A stretch of 64,000 nucleotides of DNA from Thiomicrorhabdus marina (GCF_017571465.1 NZ_JAGETV010000001.1:1-64000); one strand, 5' to 3'; counted from the first letter of the stretch, positions 8,657-16,476 are shown. Made by a program: numbers and translations. Notes: generated from the sequence alone by a model not told the origin.

Positions 8657-9658
8657 TTATCTAATTTTTCCGGAACGGATAATGGCAGTTTTCGCCTGTG
8701 ACATGGTGATCGGAATGACATAATCACGATTATCTGTTTGATTGTTTGAAGTAGCGGCGAGCATATTTACATAGATACTATCTCCATCACAGTTTTCGTA
8801 TTCGTCAATAGGTAGTTCACTTTGAATGCAGGAATTTTGATTGACGCTAGCACCGTTTGCTCCCCATGAAATCGCCACTGCAACCACGCCGATTTTTTCT
8901 CCCTTTTTCAGCCCTTGCAAAAAATCACCTTGATTCAACAAACTTAAATTACCGTTATCGGTCATTAAATTAAAAATATTAAGTACATCAATTGGCAGTA
9001 GATTCGTACCTACCGGCGGCGTCGACAAGCCAAAATAAGGGGCTTTGGTAGATTCGTAATACTGATAATTGCTGGCACTACGACATAAGTTCAAAAGCCC
9101 GCCGCAATTCAAAGAACAACCAACGCCAATTCCTAACGGAGTTTTATCGCAATAAGCGGCATTATTAACTGGACAGATAAATAAATTATCAAGGTTGACC
9201 GCCCCCGTTTTACCGAAAACACCGGCAGCATGACAAGCACGATTTTCGTTTGCTAAGTCAACATCTCCTGTTTCAGTGTTGATCGCATAGAAATAATCAT
9301 TACCCCATGCATCGAATCGCTCAATAGCTAAATCTTGAAACGGTAAACTTCCTTTGGAAAACGTACAAACCAAGCTTCCCCCTGCACCGGCTTTCAGATT
9401 TTCGACGCCATCAGGATTGTTTGGATCATCTGGGCAAGGCAAACGTGAATTAGTCGCAAGATAAGTTTCCAGTGACTCTCTTACCATCAAGCTATTCTCT
9501 ACTTGCTGAAATCGTTTATCCGTCTCCGAGAAGAAACCATATACGCCTTTCAGCATACCGGCACCAACCCCAAGCAGAACTAAAACAACTACAATTTCAA
9601 GTAACGTAAAGCCGTTTATATTTGCCGTTTTTTTGCAGAAATTCTTTTTCAAGGGCAT
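8657..9658 (-). CDS. Large pseudopilin-like protein
   Basis: The prepilin signal is TANING cut before FTLLEIVVVLVLLG, with Glu at +5. The mature protein has about 317 residues. It contains LPCPD (73-77), an FDAWGNDYFYAI block and ENCDGD (288-293), matching its downstream and upstream paralogues. About ten cysteines suggest disulfide-stabilised periplasmic folding, including a CSLNCGG pair. The gene overlaps the end of the preceding gene by 10 bp and is followed 9 bp later by the next, which indicates translational coupling. The closest functional classes are type II secretion minor pseudopilins and MSHA-type minor pilins, but the long extra domain fits neither. Confidence 0.75.
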   Translation of the reverse strand: MPLKKNFCKKTANINGFTLLEIVVVLVLLGVGAGMLKGVYGFFSETDKRFQQVENSLMVRESLETYLATNSRLPCPDDPNNPDGVENLKAGAGGSLVCTFSKGSLPFQDLAIERFDAWGNDYFYAINTETGDVDLANENRACHAAGVFGKTGAVNLDNLFICPVNNAAYCDKTPLGIGVGCSLNCGGLLNLCRSASNYQYYESTKAPYFGLSTPPVGTNLLPIDVLNIFNLMTDNGNLSLLNQGDFLQGLKKGEKIGVVAVAISWGANGASVNQNSCIQSELPIDEYENCDGDSIYVNMLAATSNNQTDNRDYVIPITMSQAKTAIIRSGKIR

Positions 9659-10611
9659 GCCTCAGACCATGTTTGCCAACTTAAGCTGGCACCATTACCG
9701 TACCAATGATCATTGCCAAGTAAATTCAACACCGGCATGTCCGTTCCAGGCTCAAATCGTTCACGTTCTTTACAAACCCGTTGCGCCATCAAGATCATCC
9801 ATTCATCAAAGTGAATCCCAACGATTTTATCCTGCGTCGAAGCGTCTGGGGATAATTTATCCAGTGCGTTTTTTAGAAATTCTTGATCCGGTCTGTATAT
9901 AAAATGTCGATCGCCATCTCGATTTTCTGCATTATCGACATTTCCATCACTGCCGGGATCAATCAAAATTGCAATATAACCGGCTTTACCGTTCAAAGTC
10001 AGTTGCGGCTTAATTGCTGAAGCGTAATTCTCAGAATCCAAAACCTGTGGTGTCAAGGGAGCAAAACGTGATCCTGTACCTGAGTCATCGTAGACAGCAA
10101 AACGTTTATCAAGAAAGTACAGATAATTGTTTTCGGATGGAAAATAATAGCTCAATGAGTCGCCTAGAAGACCAAATAGAATGCGAGTTTTTACCTCTTT
10201 AGGAAGCTTCGCACTGACGGTTACTTCAGGATCTGGCAAAACATCATTTACTGAATGGCAAATAGAATCTGCGACCCCGTCAGAATCACTGTCAGGACAA
10301 GGGAAATAACCTGGAGCAGGCACGTTCTGAAAGTTAACCAAGGCCACAGAATTAGCCAAAAAAAGTTCAGGGAGTAGCACGGAAAACTCTAATAAACTTT
10401 GTTTGGCATCCTCTAAATCAGTAAGCTGTCGATCAACAAAAATCGAATTAAATTTACTCGAAATATTTGTGTATTTGTAACTAAGCCAAAGACTAACAAT
10501 AATCGCTAATACGAGAGTGGTGAGAAGTAATACCGCTCCCTGCTGCCTAGGAGATGATTTTTGAGAAATTTTCACTCTCGAACGTAAATTTATCAACCGA
10601 GCGTCTTCCAA
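9649..10611 (-). CDS. GspK/PilX-like large pseudopilin, first gene of the operon
   Basis: A basic leader ends RQQG, followed by AVLLLTTLVLAIIVSLWLSY. This is a prepilin-type helix that lacks Glu at +5, as in GspK and PilX tip pseudopilins that cap the fibre. The 320-residue protein carries FPCPD (103-107) and ENRDGD (229-234), the same two landmarks as the next two genes, so the three are paralogues. The region around DSDSDGVADS looks like a calcium-binding loop. The start at 10611 is the first Met in frame. The operon runs leftward from here through two more pseudopilins, a lipoprotein and a PQQ dehydrogenase. Confidence 0.72.
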   Translation of the reverse strand: MEDARLINLRSRVKISQKSSPRQQGAVLLLTTLVLAIIVSLWLSYKYTNISSKFNSIFVDRQLTDLEDAKQSLLEFSVLLPELFLANSVALVNFQNVPAPGYFPCPDSDSDGVADSICHSVNDVLPDPEVTVSAKLPKEVKTRILFGLLGDSLSYYFPSENNYLYFLDKRFAVYDDSGTGSRFAPLTPQVLDSENYASAIKPQLTLNGKAGYIAILIDPGSDGNVDNAENRDGDRHFIYRPDQEFLKNALDKLSPDASTQDKIVGIHFDEWMILMAQRVCKERERFEPGTDMPVLNLLGNDHWYGNGASLSWQTWSEACP

Positions 10612-10679
10612 GAAAAGAACTTACAAAGTTACTAGAATACACCAGTTAACAGCGGTATCAAGATAGTAATGTAATGATG

Positions 10680-12206
10680 TTATTTAATCCCTGGCTGATA
10701 AACCGTAATACCATTAGCGCCTTTTTTCTGTGCATGCTGTAAAGCAAGTTCCGCTTTAGAAATTAAGTCGTCCGGTGTCATCTGTTGTTCCGGTTCATGA
10801 TAGAAGAACACACCAATGCTGGCACTAGTTTGTAACTCATGACCTTCAAACTGCAATGGCATGCAGCTATCTTCGAGTAATCGCTTGGCGATATACATAA
10901 TGTTTTTACTGTTTTCATAGCTCTCTATCAATACCACAAATTCATCACAACCAATACGACCCAGACTATCGACTTTACGTAAGGATTGCATATAACGTTG
11001 CCCCAGAGTTTGCAATAAACGATCTCCGGCTTGATTTCCATAGCGTTCATTTATTTCACTGAACCCATCCAGATCAATTAACAAGAGTGCTAAATCTTTG
11101 CGATTCCTCTTTTGCCGTTCCAACGCCTGTTGAATACGATCAACCACTAAATTTCGATTCGGTAATGATGTCAGGGAATCAAAATGCGCTAATTGTTCCA
11201 TAGCCTGTTTTTGGCTAGCCAACTGTTTTAGCACTCGCTTCTGTTGAAAATTGAGCCATAACTGCTGTGCGAGCAGTTGCACCGTCTGTAAATCATCCGC
11301 CGAATACGTCTGCTCAGCATTTTCATCATTCGCCACGGCCAGTAACATAACCACCTCGCCGTGCTCAGTTAAAGGCACAAAAATCGCTCGAGTAAACTGC
11401 AACTCATTTTGCAAAAAGTCTTCCAGCTCAGGATTATCACTGATGTTATTGATAATAAATGGTTTTTTATAAGGCAGGACTTGTGTTACCAAGTTGGAAG
11501 CTCGTAAAAAATTAGACAATTCTTGCTGTGGCTCTCTGCCGTTAGTCGCTACCGCCTTCAAGTTTAAAGCCTGCTGACTTTCTGAAAAAAGGTAAAGAAA
11601 AGCCTTGCTGCTCGATGTAATTGAGGTCAGTAAGGCAAGCGCTTTATCCGCGATAACTTGCTCGCTATGGCGTTGTGCCAATTGAGGTAGTTCTAACAGG
11701 AAACGATCGCGATGTTGGTGTTGCTCTAACAAAATGGTATTAATGACCGATTCATGACAATCCGTCATAGAGCCGCTAACTTTTAATGGATGGCCTTTCT
11801 TGTCCTGATCACTGACACGTCCTGAGAGGAGCACCCATTTATAACCTGCGTCTTTGGTTTCAATTCTAAATTGTAAATTCAGAACGTGCTGTTCACCATG
11901 AACCAACGCATCCACCGACTGCTTAACCTTGTCGCTATCATCGGGATGCACTAATTTAATGGCTTTTCGATAACTAAAAGGTTGTAGTTCGAAAATGCTG
12001 AAACCAAGATACTTACTCCACTGCTTATTAATGACAATCGAGTCACTGTCTATCGTCCAATGAAACGGCATCGAATCCGATGCAGATAACATATCCAGAT
12101 AGAGCTGCTTTGATTTTTCAGCTTTGCGGTAGGAAATCGCAAACCACATTGAGAAAGCGAACAACAATAAAACGGCAAAAATTAAGATTGAAATCATTGG
12201 CGACAT
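10680..12206 (-). CDS. PAS-GAF-GGDEF protein with variant GCDEF motif
   Basis: From the ATG at 12206 (AGG lies about 12 bases upstream; longer starts at 12254 GTG and 12218 are possible) the protein has an N-terminal membrane helix (ISILIFAVLLLFAFSMWFAI). It then has a PAS domain (about 45-155), a GAF domain (about 190-325) and a GGDEF domain (about 340-500). The active-site loop reads RIGCDEF at 417-423, with Cys in place of the second Gly. The RxxD inhibitory site (RKVD, 410-413) is intact. GGDEF proteins make c-di-GMP; some with altered loops are inactive and act as receptors. Its place upstream of the pseudopilin operon (69 bp, same strand) suggests a link to surface structures. Confidence 0.85.
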   Translation of the reverse strand: MSPMISILIFAVLLLFAFSMWFAISYRKAEKSKQLYLDMLSASDSMPFHWTIDSDSIVINKQWSKYLGFSIFELQPFSYRKAIKLVHPDDSDKVKQSVDALVHGEQHVLNLQFRIETKDAGYKWVLLSGRVSDQDKKGHPLKVSGSMTDCHESVINTILLEQHQHRDRFLLELPQLAQRHSEQVIADKALALLTSITSSSKAFLYLFSESQQALNLKAVATNGREPQQELSNFLRASNLVTQVLPYKKPFIINNISDNPELEDFLQNELQFTRAIFVPLTEHGEVVMLLAVANDENAEQTYSADDLQTVQLLAQQLWLNFQQKRVLKQLASQKQAMEQLAHFDSLTSLPNRNLVVDRIQQALERQKRNRKDLALLLIDLDGFSEINERYGNQAGDRLLQTLGQRYMQSLRKVDSLGRIGCDEFVVLIESYENSKNIMYIAKRLLEDSCMPLQFEGHELQTSASIGVFFYHEPEQQMTPDDLISKAELALQHAQKKGANGITVYQPGIK

Positions 12207-12500
12207 AGCAAGTAACATCCTGTAACTTGAAACTGATAGATAAAAAATAAGCACTGTTACTTAAGACCGCCATTCTAACAGCCAAGCTAAAGGATTTCCC
12301 TAGCTACAACATGGATTTAGTAAATTTAGGCTTATCAATGATTAAAAAGTTACTTTTAGCCAACTTTCTCAAACCCTTCACTATTTCTTTCTATTGTTAA
12401 CAATCAACCTCAATGCACCACCAATGGCGACCCAATTAAAACGCTTCAAAATATGCTAAGATGCCCGCTTTCTCGTTTAGTCAATCAAAGGGAGACGCTG

Positions 12501-13121
12501 ATGTCAGCAACCTACACAACCACACCGGATATCGTAAGCTATGGTCTAGGCCGCCAAATGGGAGACCAACTAGCAGGCGATCCATTTGAAGGTATGAATG
12601 CAGAAGCCGTTGCACAAGGTTTGATGGACGCGCTTAGCGGCAAACCAAGTCCGATCGATCAAGAAGGTTTCGTCAAAGCTTTCCAAGAAATCAACGAAAT
12701 CATGCAAGCTAAACAAGCGGAAAAAGCCAAAGCGGCTGCGCAAGAAGGTGAAAACTTCCTAGCTGAAAATGCCAAGAAAGACGGCGTTGTGGTTCTGGAA
12801 TCAGGCCTGCAATATGAAATTATTTCTGAAGGTAACGGCGAAAAACCGTCAGCTGATTCCGTTGTACAAACTCACTACCACGGTACATTAATTGATGGAA
12901 CGGTTTTCGATAGCTCTGTAGAGCGCGGTCAACCGGCGTCTTTCCCGGTTAACCGTGTTATCGCCGGTTGGACTGAAGCGCTACAACTGATGCCGCAAGG
13001 GTCAAAATGGCGTCTATTTATCCCGCAAGACTTAGCATATGGTGCGCAAGGTTCTGGTAACAAAATCGCGCCTTACTCGGCATTAGTCTTTGAAGTAGAG
13101 CTACTGGCTATCGAACGCTAA
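12501..13121 (+). CDS. fklB: FKBP-type peptidyl-prolyl isomerase, FklB/Mip-like
   Basis: The start at 12501 is supported by GGGAG six bases upstream. The 206-residue protein has an N-terminal helical dimerisation arm (VSYGLGRQMGDQL through an Ala/Lys-rich helix). A C-terminal FKBP domain follows at about 95-205 with YHGTLIDGTVFDSSVERG, FPVNRVIAGWTEAL and IPQDLAYGAQG. This is the layout of FklB and Mip family isomerases. No signal peptide is seen, so it is cytoplasmic like FklB. It catalyses cis-trans isomerisation of prolyl bonds. It stands alone, followed by a 185-bp inverted-repeat element and a terminator. Confidence 0.92.
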   Translation: MSATYTTTPDIVSYGLGRQMGDQLAGDPFEGMNAEAVAQGLMDALSGKPSPIDQEGFVKAFQEINEIMQAKQAEKAKAAAQEGENFLAENAKKDGVVVLESGLQYEIISEGNGEKPSADSVVQTHYHGTLIDGTVFDSSVERGQPASFPVNRVIAGWTEALQLMPQGSKWRLFIPQDLAYGAQGSGNKIAPYSALVFEVELLAIER

Positions 13122-13132
13122 TCTAAGGGAAC

Positions 13133-13317
13133 ACAGAATAAGTCCCCATTGACTTCAAACGAAGAACTCGACGCCCGAAGGGCGTAAGTTGAGACAGGGC
13201 TTTGTAAAATTTGTCTGAGCGGTGCTGCCTGTTTTTATCAGGTCGAGGCATGACGGCAAACAGATGCCTTGCTTAGCCTAAATTTTACTTTGCTTGAAGT
13301 CATTTGGACTTGTTCTG
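13133..13317. repeat. 185-bp inverted-repeat element (MITE-like or structured RNA)
   Basis: The outer arms acagaataagtcc...tgacttca (13133-13157) and tgaagtcatttggacttgttctgt (13294-13317) are reverse complements apart from a few mismatches. Nested pairs lie inside: ctttgtaaaattt with aaattttactttg, and aggcat (13246-13251) with atgcct (13263-13268). There is no reading frame in it. It sits between fklB and its terminator, so it would be transcribed. It could be a miniature inverted-repeat element or a structured 3' UTR. Confidence 0.6.
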
Positions 13318-13345
13318 TTTTTTCCTAACTCTGCTTAAAAACGCA

Positions 13346-13380
13346 AAAAGCCGGTATTTTCAAAATATACCGGCTTTTTT
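13346..13380. terminator. Bidirectional terminator between fklB and DUF3012 gene
   Basis: The arms AAAAAGCCGGTATTTT and AAAATATACCGGCTTTTTT form a long stem with A and T runs on both sides. It lies between convergent genes. Confidence 0.9.
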
Positions 13381-13396
13381 AGACTTTATCGATCGA

Positions 13397-13561
13397 TTAT
13401 TTGAGAATGCAATTCTTCGCATAATCAGAGGCTTCATTTGCAGTCCATTCACCTTTCGCTTTTGCGTCCATATCCGCACACCACTCCGGCGAACCAACTT
13501 CCGCACTACAACCGCTTAACATGATTACCGCACCAATCATCATTGCATAAATAGTTTTCAT
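13397..13561 (-). CDS. DUF3012 small lipoprotein
   Basis: The start at 13561 has GGAAATCTT ahead of the ATG and gives a 54-residue protein. It has a signal peptide MKTIYAMMIGAVIMLSGC (lipobox LSGC) and a mature part SAEVGSPEWCADMDAKAKGE followed by WTANEASDYAKNCI. This is the DUF3012 pattern (CSPEVGS.AWC...KG.WTANEA.DYA..C). The mature peptide is only about 37 residues, anchored by the lipidated cysteine. Function is unknown. Confidence 0.85.
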   Translation of the reverse strand: MKTIYAMMIGAVIMLSGCSAEVGSPEWCADMDAKAKGEWTANEASDYAKNCILK

Positions 13562-13630
13562 AAGATTTCCTTTTATTATCTCGCTTCTCAGCACGACCTA
13601 TTAAAGCAAAGTTTACCGAGGTTAGCAGCG

Positions 13631-13720
13631 CTATTTATTACGCGTAAAAAACATCAGCAAGAAAGCGATAATGAAAATAGCGAAAAACAACAATAACGAA
13701 AAATCGAATTTTATTGGCAT
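13631..13720 (-). CDS. 29-residue single-helix membrane peptide
   Basis: Reading leftward from the ATG at 13720-13718, with AAGGA seven bases upstream, gives a 29-residue peptide. It starts MPIKFDFSLLLFFAIFI, continues IAFLLMFFTRNK and stops at TAG. Residues 8-25 form one strongly hydrophobic helix and the C-terminus is basic, so the tail is likely cytoplasmic. The ribosome site, composition and clean frame support a real microprotein. It lies 69 bp before the DUF3012 lipoprotein on the same strand and could share its transcript. Function is unknown. Confidence 0.6.
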   Translation of the reverse strand: MPIKFDFSLLLFFAIFIIAFLLMFFTRNK

Positions 13721-13770
13721 CTTAAATCCTTTTTGTTTTGCTAAACATTATCACAACCTTCAGTAAACAA

Positions 13771-13795
13771 AAACGCCTGCATTAAGCAGGCGTTT
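13771..13795 (-). terminator. Terminator after the ParA-partner operon
   Basis: The stem AACGCCTGC / GCAGGCGTT has an ATTAA loop, and on the minus strand it is followed by TTTTGTTTACTG. It lies 26 bp downstream of the Ala/Lys-rich gene. Confidence 0.85.
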
Positions 13796-13820
13796 ACATT
13801 GTGAGAAAATGCATTAATGA

Positions 13821-14177
13821 TTAATCAGGCCATCTACGCTGTGAAGGCTTAAGGTAAGTAACCTTTTCTTCTGTCTCTTTTTTAGCCGCTGGTTTTGCGG
13901 CGGCAGGTTTTTTAGCCGGACTACGAGTTGTTGTCTTAGCGGGACTCTTCGCAGCGGGTTTACGAGCAGGTGCTTTACGCGTTGTAGTCGCTTTTTTTGC
14001 AGTTGTTGTTTTGCGCGCTGTCGTGGTTTTAGCGGTCGTAGCTGCCGGTTTAGCAGCTTCCGCTTTTGCCGGGGCCGAAGCTTCGGGTGTCGCTTCGGTG
14101 CTTGTTTCTGTCTCTTGACCGGACTTCGCTTTACGTAAACTATCCGCTAACTTAGAGCCTGTAGTATTTGTACTCAT
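13821..14177 (-). CDS. Disordered Ala/Lys-rich protein, putative partner of the ParA ATPase
   Basis: This 118-residue low-complexity protein has three zones. Residues 1-20 look helical (GSKLADSLRKAKSGQ) and an acidic Thr/Glu/Ala stretch follows. Residues 38-100 are a histone-H1-like run of AK, TTAKK, RKP and PAAK repeats. The last ten residues are LKPSQRRWPD. Its ATG overlaps the stop of the ParA gene (ATGA), so the two are translationally coupled. ParA-type ATPases that position cargo usually work with a small, often disordered protein encoded next door that links ATPase to cargo and stimulates hydrolysis, such as McdB for carboxysomes. The basic region could also bind DNA or RNA. The partner role is inferred from the overlap and composition. 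Confidence 0.65.
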   Translation of the reverse strand: MSTNTTGSKLADSLRKAKSGQETETSTEATPEASAPAKAEAAKPAATTAKTTTARKTTTAKKATTTRKAPARKPAAKSPAKTTTRSPAKKPAAAKPAAKKETEEKVTYLKPSQRRWPD

Positions 14178-14806
14178 AGTACCTCCTCGATAATTTCATC
14201 AATCTCTTTAACTGCCGCTTCACCGCGTTTGCCCATACAGTATACGCTTAAACCTTCTACTGCGGCATTTCGATAAATCGCTCGACGGCGAACACTGCCT
14301 TTCAAGGCTGGAATATCAAATTCCTGAAGCGCTTCGGCCATCGCACTCGACAAAGCACTGCGCGGCTCCAGTTGATTAATTACTATATAAGGTTTTAATT
14401 TACGATTGCGAATTTTTGCATGTTCAATCGCATCAGCAAGACGAATACTTGCCCATAGATCAACCGGAGAAGGAAGAACAGGAATCAAAATATCATCCGA
14501 CACTTGCATTGCCAAAGACATATTGCTGTTTTCCAAAGTTGGGGGACAATCGATCACAATAAAATCGTAATCTTTTGCAAAACGCTCAGCTTCACGAGCT
14601 AGATTACCGCCAACTGCAATTACCGAAACCGGGAAAGGTTTGTCATCCGCCGAGATGCTACACCATTGTCCGGCTGAACCTTGCGGATCGGCATCAATCA
14701 CCAAAACACGGCCGCGTTGTGCCAGTCCTGCCGCAAAGTTCATACTTAACGTGGTTTTACCGGTGCCGCCTTTTTGGTTTGCAATTGAAAAAATTCTTGC
14801 CGCCAT
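14174..14806 (-). CDS. Orphan ParA/MinD-type ATPase
   Basis: The ATG at 14806 (GGA about nine bases upstream) is preferred to an in-frame TTG at 14827 because the family begins MxxxIFSIANQKGG. The protein has 210 residues. It has a deviant Walker A KGGTGKTT (12-19) with the signature Lys, a switch I/A' region DADPQGSAGQW and a Walker B-like FIVIDCPPTL. There is no N-terminal DNA-binding extension and no ParB gene nearby, so this is not the chromosome or plasmid ParA. Such ATPases bind the nucleoid non-specifically as ATP dimers and position carboxysomes, chemoreceptor arrays or other cargo. The overlapping downstream gene is the likely partner. Confidence 0.85.
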   Translation of the reverse strand: MAARIFSIANQKGGTGKTTLSMNFAAGLAQRGRVLVIDADPQGSAGQWCSISADDKPFPVSVIAVGGNLAREAERFAKDYDFIVIDCPPTLENSNMSLAMQVSDDILIPVLPSPVDLWASIRLADAIEHAKIRNRKLKPYIVINQLEPRSALSSAMAEALQEFDIPALKGSVRRRAIYRNAAVEGLSVYCMGKRGEAAVKEIDEIIEEVL

Positions 14807-15107
14807 AAAATTGAATCCAAATTCCAAAATACTAATTAAAACAATGCCGATTGAGCATTTCTTCAGATTGACCTATAAATCAATTGAGAGCCATTATACA
14901 GGTGCTTTGTTAGGGACTGTTGAAAATTCATAACCAGGTTATTCCACACTCGCACAATCATTTTTGCGACTAACAAAACCAGAATGGTTAGGACAGTTAG
15001 GAAAATACAAAAAAGTAAAGATTCGAAGAAAATGGCAATGGCTCTTTGGGTTGTGCGCGTCCTTAACAAGAAACACCAATAAAGATCAATCGTTTCCAAG
15101 TCACTTA
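14807..15107. other. Upstream region of the ParA operon, no firm gene
   Basis: About 300 bp separate the ParA start from the terminator at 15108. A minus-strand open frame from a TTG at 15099 to 14863 would give a 78-residue protein with one hydrophobic helix, but it has no ATG start, no clear ribosome site and no recognisable family. I see no other structure here; it presumably contains the ParA operon promoter. Confidence 0.3.
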
Positions 15108-15142
15108 AAAAAGGCTGATTAAAACTCGTTTAATCAGCCTTT
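15108..15142. terminator. Terminator after the cupin-like gene
   Basis: The stem AAAGGCTGATTAAA / TTTAATCAGCCTTT has an ACTCG loop, with an A run on the left that reads as a T tract on the minus strand. It lies 36 bp downstream of the minus-strand gene ending at 15178. Confidence 0.85.
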
Positions 15143-15177
15143 GCTTGATGCACTCTTCATTAAGGAAACGCAGGTTT

Positions 15178-15729
15178 TTATGCCGCTTGACCTGCTTGTT
15201 TCGGCTGGTCTTCTGAACCGATGCGGGCGACACTATATTCTCCACTCAGCGGGTCTAGCTGGTAGATATTGAAGTTGGTATCAATATCAAAACCTTCCAA
15301 GCGACTCGCGTAATTAGTAGAAACACTGCCTTCCGGTGAGTGGACTCGATGAAAGACATGCGGCGGCCAACCTAAAATGGCTGCACCGTCAAAAATTTTC
15401 TCCGAATTATGATAAATCGCATCAGACGTTACCTCAAACTGTTCTACCTTTCCGTGTGCTTGCGAGAAGAGTTGCACCACTCTATGCCCGGTATGCACCA
15501 CTAGCTTATCTTCTTGATTGGTATGCATATACCAATACCAAGTATCATCTCCGGCAATCATCGGACTTCTGCCGTCTTTACCGTGTACAACCAAATCCAC
15601 CCCTGATAACCCATCGACCACGCCATCCACTTGATAAAACGCGACATTCGGCGTTGTGCGTAAGGTTTTCAACGGCATAATAAAGCATAAATTTTCGATA
15701 TAAACATTACGCTGTGCGGAGTTAACCAT
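15178..15729 (-). CDS. Conserved hypothetical protein, possibly cupin-like
   Basis: This 183-residue soluble protein has no signal peptide or helix of membrane type. The composition suggests an all-beta fold: GDDTWYWYMHTNQEDKLVV, HTGHRVVQLFSQAHGKVEQF, then GWPPHVFHRVHSPEGSVSTN. The spacing of His residues and the WPPHVFHRV/GSVSTNYASR segment recall cupin barrels, but I cannot assign a family or metal site with certainty. GAGGTG lies upstream of the ATG. It has its own terminator and is divergent from the lipoprotein gene at 15900, so it is a single-gene unit. Confidence 0.6.
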   Translation of the reverse strand: MVNSAQRNVYIENLCFIMPLKTLRTTPNVAFYQVDGVVDGLSGVDLVVHGKDGRSPMIAGDDTWYWYMHTNQEDKLVVHTGHRVVQLFSQAHGKVEQFEVTSDAIYHNSEKIFDGAAILGWPPHVFHRVHSPEGSVSTNYASRLEGFDIDTNFNIYQLDPLSGEYSVARIGSEDQPKQAGQAA

Positions 15730-15899
15730 GTTCTTTTTTTCACCTCTGCTAGAAAAGACAACCTAAACCGTATCATTACAGGTTTACTAAGAAAAGCTAA
15801 CGCAAAACGAATGCCAAGATAAACACCTGAACCGTATTTATTTATCAATGCATCCCGCGTTATACTTCGTTTCTAAAAATTATAATGGACTACTCAACA

Positions 15900-16466
15900 A
15901 TGATTCGTATCGCTACATTACTTTTTGCTGTCTTTTTCATTACAGCCTGTAGTACTCGACAAGAAGGAGCCAATTTCAAAGGATCGACCGAACAGCGCCT
16001 CGTTACCTACAGCATCGACCATATGATGCAGAACTTAACGCCTGAAGATATGGGTATCATCGTTGGCCAAAAGCTGTTATTGAAAAGTCACTTCGTCATT
16101 GACAACCAAGTGGTCAAATATGCTCATCAACGATTACAAGCCGAACTGGCTGATCGCTTCCAAGTAAATTTTGTCGAAACACCAGAACAAGCCGACTACC
16201 GCCTAGATATGTTCTATACCTCATTGGGAACTGACCGTGATTCGGCGGGACTTTCGATACCGATAGTCAATTTAAGCGATCCTGAACAGAGCGCCATCGT
16301 AAATATTTTGGCAATCGATATGTATCACGGCATTGCAGAAGGCAATTTTTACTTAACCGAGCTAGCAAACGGCAAGGTGGTTAAGAAAGGAAAAATTCAT
16401 TCTCGCGTGAAAAGCGATAAATTCTCTACCCCATTTTTTAGTTTTCCGATTTCCCATATCGATTAG
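15900..16466 (+). CDS. Predicted lipoprotein, DUF6655-like
   Basis: The protein of about 188 residues begins MIRIATLLFAVFFITAC with lipobox FITAC. An upstream ATG at 15885 is also in frame and neither start has a strong ribosome site. The mature part opens with a STEQRLVTYSIDHMMQNL segment, then HFVIDNQVV, then ETPEQADYRLDMFYTSLGTD. This order (TEQ..., D..VV, QADY, GTDR) resembles the DUF6655 lipoprotein family of unknown function. The C-terminal end is SFPISHID. The gene is convergent with the nitroreductase gene and only 10 bp separates the two stops, without a terminator between them. Confidence 0.65.
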   Translation: MIRIATLLFAVFFITACSTRQEGANFKGSTEQRLVTYSIDHMMQNLTPEDMGIIVGQKLLLKSHFVIDNQVVKYAHQRLQAELADRFQVNFVETPEQADYRLDMFYTSLGTDRDSAGLSIPIVNLSDPEQSAIVNILAIDMYHGIAEGNFYLTELANGKVVKKGKIHSRVKSDKFSTPFFSFPISHID

Positions 16467-16476
16467 TTTGACATAA

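Noticed and set aside
14863-15099. 78-residue minus-strand frame with one hydrophobic helix upstream of parA
   Set aside because: It starts at TTG without a clear ribosome site, right after a terminator, and has no recognisable family; kept as a low-probability frame only.
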